NCBI GenBank assembly: GCA_028716385.1
Contig: JAQUPX010000001.1
Span: 408,775 to 472,774 of the forward strand
DNA: 64,000 nt
From: a bacterium
GTDB lineage: Bacteria; Hydrothermota; UBA3073; JACQXS01; JAQTXJ01
Reading direction: 5' to 3'
This document shows, piece after piece, positions 1 to 8,178 of the stretch. How positions within the stretch are numbered: the first letter of the stretch is position 1; every line of letters begins with the position of its first letter. Under the pieces are notes generated by a model. It was not told where the DNA came from. It ran no database searches and saw only the letters and a program-made list of their open reading frames with translations. Position numbers and translations under genes: made by a program.

Positions 1-1294
1 TTGAATCGTTCATTGCAACAGCAGGATAAGACTGTTCGTTTGTTCCTATGTCATCATTTGCTCTAAAATTTGTGTCCTGTGGAGTGCCGTCTGAAGCATA
101 TCTTTGGGCGTAGATGTCGGCGTTTCCATTTCGCCAGTCGTGCCAGGCAACTACGAAAACACCTGAATCGTTCATTGACGCGGAAGGTATCCACTGGTCG
201 CATTTGGATACGTTGTCGCTCACCTTAAAATTTGTGCCCTGTGGAATTCCGTTGGAGTTGTATCTCTGTGCGTAAATTCCGGAATTACTACGCCCGTCCA
301 GCCAGGTAATTATAAAGTTACCCGAGCTGTCTGTTGAAGCGGCAGGACCAAAGTGTTCACTTGTTCCTATGTCGTCATTTACTTTGAAGTTTGTGCCCTG
401 AGGAACGCCGGCAGAATTGTATCTCTGTGCATAGACATCAGCGTTTCCGTTTCTATTGTCTTGCCATGAGATTATAAAGTTGCCGGAATAATCCATTGCA
501 ATAGAAGAATTTTGTTGGTTGTTTGTTCCCGCATCATCATTTACTTTAAAATTTGTATCTTGAGGCGTGCCGTTAGAATTGTATTTTTGTGCGTAGATGT
601 CAAGGTTTCCGTTTCTGTTATCTTGCCATGAGATTATAAAGTTGCCGGAATAATCCATTGCAATAGAAGGATTTTGTTGGTTACTCGTTCCCGTATCATC
701 ATTTACTTTAAAATTTGTATTCTGGGGGATGCCGTTAGAATTGTATCTTTGCGCATAGATATCGGGGGTTCCGTTTCTGTCATCCTGCCAGATTATTATA
801 AAGTTACCCGACCAATCCATTACAACGGAAGAATTTTGTTGATTGTTTGCTCCCGCATCATCATTTACTTTAAAATTTATATCCCGTGGGATGCCGTTAG
901 AATTATATCTTTGCGCGTATATATCAGAATTCTCATTACGGGCATCTTCCCATACGATTATAAAATTGCCTGAATCATTTATTGCCGTTGAAGGTTCCCA
1001 CTGCCCCTCTATTCCAACGTCGTTATTTATTATAAAATTCGTGTCCTGCATAGTGCCGTCCGAATTATATATTTGTGCATAAATATCGGAGCAGCTAAAG
1101 ATATCGGCAGACCCGTTACGATAGTCCTGCCAGGTAATTATAAATTTGCCGGAGTTACCTACTGTTACAGAGGGAAAAGATTGCCAGCCACCGGCTGCGG
1201 TGTCATCATTAACAAGAAAATCATTTTTTATCACCCCTTTTGTTTGATGTGCAGGGGATAATATAAATGTAACAAGTATTATTAAAATATTCAC
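1..1294 (-). CDS. Secreted protein of 54-residue repeats (C terminus outside window)
   Basis: Reads leftward from a GTG at 1294 and is still open at base 1, so 431 residues are visible. An in-frame TAA at 1303-1301 excludes an earlier start. The first ~16 residues (MNILIILVTFILSPAH) look like a signal peptide. The rest is about eight copies of a 54-residue (162 bp) unit; equivalent points recur near 66, 226, 387, 549, 711, 870 and 1034. Each unit contains F-K-V-N-D-D, then S-G-N-F-I-I-x-W-Q-D-x-R-N-G, then D-I-Y-A-Q-R-Y-N-S-N-G. The W-Q-D and D-I-Y-A-Q pattern resembles blades of secreted beta-propellers. By analogy with its neighbours a sorting tail would be expected past the window edge. 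No enzymatic motif seen. No clear ribosome binding site. Function unknown; surface location inferred. Confidence 0.85.
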   Translation of the reverse strand, partial: MNILIILVTFILSPAHQTKGVIKNDFLVNDDTAAGGWQSFPSVTVGNSGKFIITWQDYRNGSADIFSCSDIYAQIYNSDGTMQDTNFIINNDVGIEGQWEPSTAINDSGNFIIVWEDARNENSDIYAQRYNSNGIPRDINFKVNDDAGANNQQNSSVVMDWSGNFIIIWQDDRNGTPDIYAQRYNSNGIPQNTNFKVNDDTGTSNQQNPSIAMDYSGNFIISWQDNRNGNLDIYAQKYNSNGTPQDTNFKVNDDAGTNNQQNSSIAMDYSGNFIISWQDNRNGNADVYAQRYNSAGVPQGTNFKVNDDIGTSEHFGPAASTDSSGNFIITWLDGRSNSGIYAQRYNSNGIPQGTNFKVSDNVSKCDQWIPSASMNDSGVFVVAWHDWRNGNADIYAQRYASDGTPQDTNFRANDDIGTNEQSYPAVAMNDS

Positions 1295-1423
1295 TTTACT
1301 TTAGCTTAACTAATAAAATTATACGGGTTTGTCAATGAGTTTTTTCGATTATAGGAGTGTTGCAGTAGTTTGGAAGAATGAACTCAAGTTCAAATCTAAA
1401 AAAATAAGTACCGGAAGAAATAC

Positions 1424-1456
1424 AAAAAGCCCTCCCCGAATCCGGGGAGGGCTTTT
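1424..1456 (-). terminator. Intrinsic terminator of the glycosidase gene
   Basis: Perfect GC stem CCCTCCCC / GGGGAGGG with a six-base loop, flanked by A and T runs, about 120 bases past the stop of the minus-strand gene ending at 1573. On the minus strand the stem is followed by TTTTTG. The A/T flanks make it potentially bidirectional. Confidence 0.75.
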
Positions 1457-1485
1457 CTGTTATTATGCGTGCTAATCAGCGTTTA

Positions 1486-1518
1486 GTTAGAGTTCCGCTT
1501 TATGCGGATTACTCTAAC
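1486..1518. repeat. Imperfect inverted repeat downstream of the glycosidase gene
   Basis: GTTAGAGTTCCGC and GCGGATTACTCTAAC form a long imperfect hairpin between the coding end (1573) and the terminator. It may stabilise the mRNA 3' end or be another member of this genome's small palindromic repeats. No T-run follows it. Confidence 0.45.
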
Positions 1519-1572
1519 TTATCCAGCTTGCTGGGCAATATCCGTGTCTTCATCTGCGTTTCTCCGTGTTTA

Positions 1573-4500
1573 TCATTTCATCAAAATCAATTTCCTCGTT
1601 TCTTTATAATCCCCTGCTTTTCCACCTGAGGCGGATCCGCCTTTGGCGGAAAACTTTGCAAAGTATATTCCTGTCGGATAGTCTTTTGAGTTCAGTTCTG
1701 CTTTGTAATATCCCGGTAGTTGTTCCTCATCTACTAACGTCTTTACACATCTTCCGGTTAAATCATAAAGCATTAACGAGACTTTGCTTGTTAGAGGTAT
1801 CTGATACTTTATAGTCGTTTTATTCCTGAATGGATTCGGGAAATTTTGAAACATTTTAAAGACAAACGGCAACCCTGCATTATTTACATAAGATACAGGC
1901 ACAAATTCTGAAGGAAGCACATCCTGCTTAAACGTTCCTATTTTTCCCGGTGTTGCGCCTGTTCCACCTGAATCTCCTCCTGCTACTGATACTGTAATTG
2001 TGGTCGTAGTATCCAGACTGTCTCTGTAAAACATTACCCGTCCACCCGCACCACCACCAGCTTTACAGTTAGAAATTGAGCCGCCATCCCCACCTTTTGC
2101 GTTCACGACTCCGCTGCCCTTAAGGTATTTCGCAAACAATAAAACACTTCCGCCTGAAGCTCCACCACCTGCGTATCCGCTCTGTGACGTTCCGTTGCTT
2201 CCGTTTACTGATAGCGTTCCGTTTAAGATAATCGTTCCTGAAACTGAGTCGCCGCATTGCAATTCAATTAATCCACCGCCATTTCCACCACCGTATCTGT
2301 ATCCAGAGACGTTTGCAAAGTCCCCGCCGCCGCTTCCCAAACTATCCGGCATGAAAGAATCGGGATATGCAATTCCGCCGTCTCCAACTCCACCCTGTGT
2401 ATGATAACTTCCCCATCCGCCTAAATTACCATATCCAGCTCCACCTGCGCCATGCGAGCTGCTTCCATAATGGCCGTATCCTGTTCCCTGGTTATGTGCA
2501 TATCCTTTTTCATCTGCCAGGATATAAGAGGAAGTATTTACTATAATAGAGTCTCTTGCTCTTGCCCTGAAATTTCCTACTATACTATCTCCTGATGTTA
2601 ATCTTATATATTTATCCGTGAATTCAATTCCTTTTACGAAACCGTATCTGCTGTCAGTCGAGCTGAGTGTCTGCACGGGGGAGAGGATAATCTTTACCGA
2701 ATCATCCGTCTGGTGAATTAATGCCGTTCCCATCTGTCCTGTTTGCGCGTTGTCATAAGACAGTCCTCCACTAACATCCACTCTTCCCGTAAATGAAGAC
2801 TGTTGATACCAGACATTCAACCTTCCACCGCTTCCAGCCCCGCCATCAGCACTGCTTCCATTTGAGCCATTTCCACCTTTACACGAGATTAAACCGTTTC
2901 CGGTTAATTTATTCGTTTGCAACCATACGCTTCCACCTGAGCCACCGCCAGCCGATTTTAAACCGCCGTTAGTGGCACCATTTTTCCCGTCGCTCTTTAT
3001 TGTCCCAGCTACATTTATAGTCCCGGAAGATATTAATCTTATAATTCCACCACCTGCACCGCCTTTATAAGTTGCGTCAGCATTTCCGCCACCACTTCCC
3101 ATATCACACGGATTCTCAAGATTACCATACGCAAAACCGCCGTATTTACTTGTATCACCTTGTAAGTTGCAACCGCCTGCACCGCCTCTGCCTCCATAAC
3201 CTGCACCGCCTGCGCCGTATGCAGATGCGCCTATCGTTCCTGCTCCTGTGCCTTCGCCTGCCAGGTAACCTGCAGAGTCAGCTGAGAATGTGCCCTGTAT
3301 GTCAAAGCTATCGGCTTCTATTGCAATCCAGCCGGTAGTGTTGATGGATTTCGGTGCGACTTTTGCAGTCTTTCCGCTGTTGATTTTGAATGTTCCTACA
3401 TTCCAGTAAGTGCCGTAAATTGTGGTGTCATTGGCGATAGTCCAATCTGCATTTTGACAGTCGTAGCCGAAAGGCTCATAGCTTACGCTTCCTGTTATTT
3501 TTAACGAATCGGGGTTAAAACTGCCCCAATAGCAGGCTTGAGCCATTATAGAATCGTTTGTAGCATTATATAAATTACATTCATTCTGGTATATGCTATT
3601 CATTCCGTCATTATTTACGTTATTGTCGGACAGATTTCCAAGACAAACTGAAGAGGCATTTGAGTTGACATATATGCCCGTATCATTATTCGTAATCGTA
3701 TTATTTTGGCAAAGTAAGTTTCCATTAGTTCGTATTGCGCATCCGGCATTTTTTATTTCGCAGCCTCTGATTTCAGCGTTGCCGCCTTGCGCTATTTCAA
3801 TGCCGTGCCATTTTTTCGGAATGCTGTCCGTAACAAAAGCCGTATCAGAAGTAAAGATTGTTGAGTTTGCGATTAAGTTTCCATTTATGGTAAGTTTGCC
3901 CTGTTCGCTATCTGAACTCATACAGCAGAATCTTGTTCCCCGGTTTAGCGTTACAGTAACTCCGGAATCAATAACAGTATTCCCCGAGCACCAAACCATT
4001 GCATCTTCAGGAATAGTGGTTGTCTGGTTTATAGGGTTAATAAATCGCCATATATATCCCTCTTTTTTGCCTACTTTCATCTCATATACTTTATCATAAG
4101 AAGGTATTCCATTATTTGTATAAGCATAGTATAAGACTTCCTGCCCACTGGTTTTAATTGCAATCTGTGGATACCCTGAATGTCCCGGGTAGCTTGTATT
4201 CAAAAGCTGTGTTCCTTGCACTGCTCCACCCGAACCGTATATGTTACCATTATCCGCCCATACAACCGTTGCGCCATATACTTGCGGGGCTGAACCACTG
4301 TTACTTATGACTACTTCGTTTCTCCACGAACCATCGTAATTTCTAACTCTTTCACTTATGCCATTATTTTTTTCATATACGATTCGCACAAATCCGTCAT
4401 GTGCATCTATGGCAGGATGATCGGATTTACCCGAACTATCCGAGACTAAGAATGGCATTGAATCTAAACCGGGCGACCAGTTTCCACCGGAACAACGACG

Positions 4501-6357
4501 ATAATAGATGTCCTCTTTTACGCCTTCAGGGTCATAAGGAGAACTGGTTCTCCTTTCCCAGCAAACATTAGGAATGTTTCCATACAAAGAAATAGACGGT
4601 GAACGTATATCACCTGTCCATTGGGAAAAGGAATCAAGGCAAGTAGTAGTAACGGTAAACGAGGAGAGATTAAATTTACAATAGTCAACATACACCGTTT
4701 GATAGCCTCCGTTTGTGCCCGTATAATGTTCTACAATTATATGAACGTTATTATTCCCATCTACAACCATAGAAGGTGGTGCAATTTGAGAATAAGAGCC
4801 GGTATCCGGAGATATGTTTATAATAGTATCCCAGTTTGAAGTAGCTTTCCTTCGGAATTTAACTTTTCCGCTTTCAACCCAGCAGATATTTATCCCGCTT
4901 GAACTATCTATTGAAATCGCAGGAAATGCGCCTCCATTGCTACTGACTACCTGAAAGCTTTGCCAATTTGTCCCACCGTTTGTGCTCATTGCATAGTGAA
5001 TATCCCCCCAGGAGGAGTTTGTAATGTGTAAGTTTCCTGTATTATTATCTACGACAAGTTTGCGTTGGTTATTAAACCCGCTGAAGTCCACCTGACCGGA
5101 GTTGAAATAGATAAAATGCTGCAGAGAGTCAAAGGCGGGTTTAGCCCTGGTTGGAGTTCCCATATTACTACGGATTATATCAGCATCAAGTATTCCCCAT
5201 TCTGCTGTGCGATAAAAGTCTTCAAGCGTAAAAAAGAATATCTTGTTTCCTTTTTGTGCCCAATTTCTCTGAACTAACCCACGAAACAATTGCATATAAT
5301 TATCCGCTTGTTTTGTTTCACCAGTTAAAGAATCTATTTCCCACCCTGTTTCAGTTATCCATACAGGTTTATTTCCTGCATTATGGGCAATGAAAATAGT
5401 TTGCAAAGCATCTATTTTATTAAGCACTTCATTGCCATCTTCTTCCAACGCGTATACGTGTGGACTTATAACATCAAAGCAATCCCCTACACTATCCAAT
5501 ATGTTTCCCCAGATATATTCAGCAGGCTTCTGAATATTAAGATAACCCCATTTATTCTGTGAGTCTTTAACATATATATTCCATGGTTGACCGTATCCGC
5601 CTCCAAAGGAGAAAGGAGAACACAGAGCAGGTCCTACTAATTTGGCAGTTGAGTCAAATGCCATTCCTGCTCTTATCTCACGAACATATTTATAAAAACC
5701 GGATAATTGTTCTAACAAGAGAGAATCAACAAATGCCCAGTCTTTGCAAGCTGAACCTGCACATAGCACACTAAATATGCTGTCCTTTACCGACCAGTCG
5801 GTTGACAATGACTCAAAGCGCATAGGTAGCTGACCTACTGATGCCCAGTTGAGGTTTGTTTTATTTGCCCTGTCATCAGGCTCATTTACTGTTTCCCAGT
5901 ACTTAATTGGGTATTTTAAACTGTCCATCTCAGGTTTATAAGGAGTTCCATACCCCTGCCCATCTCCATTATAATGGTCAACTATCATTCTGACAAAATC
6001 AGACTTTGATGTAGAATCTGTCCGCCAAGGAGAGGGCAATAAAATAGAAGGGAGTAAAGGCATAATGTTTTGTTTCTGAATAATATAAACCGCCGCATCT
6101 ACTTCGTCAAAATTCCAGTTATTCTGAGAAAGCTCTATCCCTGGCAAGGAATTTGGTCTGTCCCAGCTCAATCCGCATACTTGTGCCCAATCCAGTTTCT
6201 CGTTATAAATACGATATCTTTGTGTATCGGGGTCAGGGGTACCATCTACTCCGCCAGGGAAATAAGGATAAACAATCACAGCTCCCCACGGTGATGATTC
6301 ACTCGCACATACTTTTATAGACATAAAAATCAAAGCAACATATACAAGTCTTTTCAT
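1573..6357 (-). CDS. Giant secreted clan GH-A glycosidase with propeller, beta-helix, two glycine-rich domains and sorting tail
   Basis: 1594 residues. Signal peptide ~1-18. Residues ~20-430 resemble a GH-A TIM barrel: W-E-T-V-N-E-P puts the likely acid/base at Glu159, and V-W-I-T-E-T-G-W puts the nucleophile at Glu336. Then a BNR-like propeller (~430-790) and a short parallel beta-helix (~850-920; N-N-T-I-T-N-N-D-T-G-I). Two homologous Gly-rich domains follow (~1030-1180 and ~1290-1440), each with G-A-G-G-A-G-Y-G. From ~1500 there is a sorting tail (F-P-N-P-F ... L-Y-D-L-T-G-R ... P-T-G-I-Y-F). The tail holds an in-frame palindromic insert (S-A-K-G-G-S-A-S-G-G). Its N terminus matches the ~90-residue proteins upstream. 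Start has a good AAGGAG site; the previous stop is 10 bases away, so it is the last gene of the module operon. Likely hydrolyses an external polysaccharide; substrate unknown. Confidence 0.9.
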   Translation of the reverse strand: MKRLVYVALIFMSIKVCASESSPWGAVIVYPYFPGGVDGTPDPDTQRYRIYNEKLDWAQVCGLSWDRPNSLPGIELSQNNWNFDEVDAAVYIIQKQNIMPLLPSILLPSPWRTDSTSKSDFVRMIVDHYNGDGQGYGTPYKPEMDSLKYPIKYWETVNEPDDRANKTNLNWASVGQLPMRFESLSTDWSVKDSIFSVLCAGSACKDWAFVDSLLLEQLSGFYKYVREIRAGMAFDSTAKLVGPALCSPFSFGGGYGQPWNIYVKDSQNKWGYLNIQKPAEYIWGNILDSVGDCFDVISPHVYALEEDGNEVLNKIDALQTIFIAHNAGNKPVWITETGWEIDSLTGETKQADNYMQLFRGLVQRNWAQKGNKIFFFTLEDFYRTAEWGILDADIIRSNMGTPTRAKPAFDSLQHFIYFNSGQVDFSGFNNQRKLVVDNNTGNLHITNSSWGDIHYAMSTNGGTNWQSFQVVSSNGGAFPAISIDSSSGINICWVESGKVKFRRKATSNWDTIINISPDTGSYSQIAPPSMVVDGNNNVHIIVEHYTGTNGGYQTVYVDYCKFNLSSFTVTTTCLDSFSQWTGDIRSPSISLYGNIPNVCWERRTSSPYDPEGVKEDIYYRRCSGGNWSPGLDSMPFLVSDSSGKSDHPAIDAHDGFVRIVYEKNNGISERVRNYDGSWRNEVVISNSGSAPQVYGATVVWADNGNIYGSGGAVQGTQLLNTSYPGHSGYPQIAIKTSGQEVLYYAYTNNGIPSYDKVYEMKVGKKEGYIWRFINPINQTTTIPEDAMVWCSGNTVIDSGVTVTLNRGTRFCCMSSDSEQGKLTINGNLIANSTIFTSDTAFVTDSIPKKWHGIEIAQGGNAEIRGCEIKNAGCAIRTNGNLLCQNNTITNNDTGIYVNSNASSVCLGNLSDNNVNNDGMNSIYQNECNLYNATNDSIMAQACYWGSFNPDSLKITGSVSYEPFGYDCQNADWTIANDTTIYGTYWNVGTFKINSGKTAKVAPKSINTTGWIAIEADSFDIQGTFSADSAGYLAGEGTGAGTIGASAYGAGGAGYGGRGGAGGCNLQGDTSKYGGFAYGNLENPCDMGSGGGNADATYKGGAGGGIIRLISSGTINVAGTIKSDGKNGATNGGLKSAGGGSGGSVWLQTNKLTGNGLISCKGGNGSNGSSADGGAGSGGRLNVWYQQSSFTGRVDVSGGLSYDNAQTGQMGTALIHQTDDSVKIILSPVQTLSSTDSRYGFVKGIEFTDKYIRLTSGDSIVGNFRARARDSIIVNTSSYILADEKGYAHNQGTGYGHYGSSSHGAGGAGYGNLGGWGSYHTQGGVGDGGIAYPDSFMPDSLGSGGGDFANVSGYRYGGGNGGGLIELQCGDSVSGTIILNGTLSVNGSNGTSQSGYAGGGASGGSVLLFAKYLKGSGVVNAKGGDGGSISNCKAGGGAGGRVMFYRDSLDTTTTITVSVAGGDSGGTGATPGKIGTFKQDVLPSEFVPVSYVNNAGLPFVFKMFQNFPNPFRNKTTIKYQIPLTSKVSLMLYDLTGRCVKTLVDEEQLPGYYKAELNSKDYPTGIYFAKFSAKGGSASGGKAGDYKETRKLILMK
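1621..1651. repeat. Double palindromic repeat inside the glycosidase sorting tail
   Basis: Two adjacent CCGCC...GGCGG palindromes (CACCTGAGGCGGA and TCCGCCTTTGGCGGA) lie in frame near the gene's 3' end and encode the Gly/Ser/Ala stretch of the tail. Paralogous tails lack these residues, so this looks like an insertion. Confidence 0.6.
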
Positions 6358-6367
6358 TTTGTTCTCC

Positions 6368-7882
6368 TTACCTTAATTTGACTATTTTTAACGGTTTGTA
6401 ATTCTTGAATTTTACAAAGTAAATTCCTGTTCTCAACTGTTTACCTATGATATTATCTTTAGTTTCTTCTACTAATTTCCCAGCAATGTCATATATCTGT
6501 ATTTTTATCTCTTTTTCTTGTTGAGCAGAGCGAAATCCGCCTGAGGCGGAACCACTCACCACTGTCTTCTCAACAAATGGATTAGGCTCTGCTTTTAATT
6601 GAGCATTAAGCATTAAGCAGTTATCATTGTTTTCCTCTATTCCTACTCCTATCCCTTTAGCGTATTTCAATGCTCCATAGTCATTCCCGCCACTTTTTAC
6701 AATACCGCGATAACTAATGTGCGCATACCCATTATTATCTATTGCAGTTGAAGTACAAGATAAATTGCGGTCGGGGCCACCCAACATAGAATCAACTTTA
6801 TTAATTTGCCAATCATTACTATCTTTCCATGCATATTTAAGCCAGAGATTACCTTCGTAACTTATGTAGGGAGTATTATTGGTGTTAAGATATAAGGAAT
6901 TCTCGTATCCTGCATTTGCTGAATCTACTTTCTCAATTGTCCATCCTATTATTCCTTTGGTTGTGTATTTCAATTCTCTATTCCCTCCCCAACGGCAATA
7001 AGAAATACAAGGTCTATTTAGTTTATTAATTTTCAAACAAGGGTCGCTATGTGCCCAGTAAGGTATAGAAGTAGTATCGGGAGTGCTTGTATCTGGCATT
7101 TCAATCTCCCAGCCTTTTGTTGTTTTTTTTGCATACCTAAGTCTTTCCCCGTTTCCATTTGATGTATAAGCAAGATGAGGATAATCTGCACTATCCAGTG
7201 CAAGCGATACTTGAGCCCAGGCACCTCCTGAATACCCCATTACTGTATCTACTATTTCGGTTTTCCATGTTGTATCATTCCAATAAGTATAGAGAACTAT
7301 GTCTGCATCCGACCATGCTGACAAAGTCCAACCAATATGTGGTCTGCCTTTACTGTCCAGTGCAATTGATGTCCAATCTACCCACGGTCCCGGGTATACT
7401 TCTATTGTATCCCATCCTATTATATTTTTATGTATATATCCGAGTCCGTTGAAGGAACAACTTATATGTGGGTATCCCAATGAATCCAATGCAAGTGATG
7501 GGTATGCACCTCCTAATCTTGGGTCAGACACCCATTTAGAACTGTCTGCATTATAAGAAGTATATATTAAATTATCCCCACCTCTTTTGTAAACAATACA
7601 TGGATTACCGAATGAATCAAGAGCAAGTGAGGTTTCGTCAACTATAGACCCGATTGCGCTATCCAAAATTGATATATCCCATCCTTTTGCCTGACTGAAA
7701 GGAGTTATAGTCTGTGATTGCGCCCTGTCTGTTCCATTATTTCTTTCCATTAATCTATTATAAGCATTGCGTTTCATCTCACATATATGTAATGAATCCA
7801 TCCCGTTATAAGAAATGTATGCTTTGGCGGTTAACGGAGCAACCAAAGTTATGAACAAAACCAACTTTGAATATTTTTTCAT
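6368..7882 (-). CDS. Secreted beta-propeller with sorting tail (module large protein 1)
   Basis: 504 residues with a signal peptide (M-K-K-Y-S-K-L-V-L-F-I-T-L...). The body is a series of ~50-residue blades with the core S-x-A-L-D-S-x-G-x-P-H-I-S-Y; this resembles secreted BNR/Asp-box-like propellers but has no catalytic residues I recognise. The C-terminal ~85 residues are a type IX-like sorting tail (A-E-P-N-P-F ... I-Q-I-Y-D-I-A-G-K ... T-G-I-Y-F-V-K-F). A palindromic repeat (6521-6550) is inserted in frame in the tail as S-A-S-G-G-F-R-S-A-Q-Q. GGAGGG lies just upstream of the ATG. The ~90-residue partner gene ends 16 bases before it and the giant glycosidase starts 10 bases after it, so they are probably one operon. 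Confidence 0.85.
   Translation of the reverse strand: MKKYSKLVLFITLVAPLTAKAYISYNGMDSLHICEMKRNAYNRLMERNNGTDRAQSQTITPFSQAKGWDISILDSAIGSIVDETSLALDSFGNPCIVYKRGGDNLIYTSYNADSSKWVSDPRLGGAYPSLALDSLGYPHISCSFNGLGYIHKNIIGWDTIEVYPGPWVDWTSIALDSKGRPHIGWTLSAWSDADIVLYTYWNDTTWKTEIVDTVMGYSGGAWAQVSLALDSADYPHLAYTSNGNGERLRYAKKTTKGWEIEMPDTSTPDTTSIPYWAHSDPCLKINKLNRPCISYCRWGGNRELKYTTKGIIGWTIEKVDSANAGYENSLYLNTNNTPYISYEGNLWLKYAWKDSNDWQINKVDSMLGGPDRNLSCTSTAIDNNGYAHISYRGIVKSGGNDYGALKYAKGIGVGIEENNDNCLMLNAQLKAEPNPFVEKTVVSGSASGGFRSAQQEKEIKIQIYDIAGKLVEETKDNIIGKQLRTGIYFVKFKNYKPLKIVKLR
6521..6550. repeat. Type A palindromic element, copy 1 (within CDS)
   Basis: Core TTGAGC(A/G)(A/G)AGCGAAATCCGCC followed by AGGCGGA. Read on the minus strand here it gives S-A-S-G-G-F-R-S-A-Q-Q. 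Near-identical copies at 8332, 30780 and 33431 are read in other frames or orientations. Confidence 0.8.
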
Positions 7883-7898
7883 AGACTTCCCTCCATTT

Positions 7899-8168
7899 TT
7901 ATCTTATTACCTCTATATGTAACTCATATTGTATTCCGTCAAGGTTTATTTCTTCCATTCCCGGCAAGCTATTTGGTCTATCCCAGCCTAACCCACATAC
8001 TTGCGCTGTATCTAATTCTTGATTGTAAATTGAACATTTCTGCGCAAGAGTAAGAGTCTGAACAGCAGTAAATGCGGGCCAGACAGCTACTGTTCCGAAA
8101 GGAGATGATTCGTATGCCCAAGCTTTTATAGATAAAAAGACTAAACAGAAATATACAAATTTTTTCAT
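7899..8168 (-). CDS. Small secreted module protein (truncated GH-like N terminus) 1
   Basis: 89 residues: signal peptide (~1-18), then S-S-P-F-G-T-V-A-V-W-P and D-T-A-Q-V-C-G-L-G-W-D-R-P-N-S, matching residues ~20-75 of the giant glycosidase at 1573-6357. It stops just after the first barrel strand and ends Y-E-L-H-I-E-V-I-R, so it lacks any catalytic glutamate. A ribosome binding site (AAGGAG) precedes the ATG, and the propeller gene starts 16 bases after its stop. Three sister genes end at the same point, which argues for a maintained small protein rather than random decay. It could be a secreted partner of the adjacent propeller or a remnant of an ancestral glycosidase; neither is proven. 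Confidence 0.7.
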   Translation of the reverse strand: MKKFVYFCLVFLSIKAWAYESSPFGTVAVWPAFTAVQTLTLAQKCSIYNQELDTAQVCGLGWDRPNSLPGMEEINLDGIQYELHIEVIR

Positions 8169-8178
8169 CTTGTACTCC

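Noticed and set aside
1..1294. CRISPR-like regular repeats, and plus-strand reading frames at 674-1261
   Set aside because: The 162-base period is coding: the minus strand is open throughout with conserved residues. The plus-strand frames are its antisense shadows.
3593..4099. Plus-strand 168-codon reading frame
   Set aside because: Antisense to the beta-helix part of the giant glycosidase; no start signal and no recognisable protein features.
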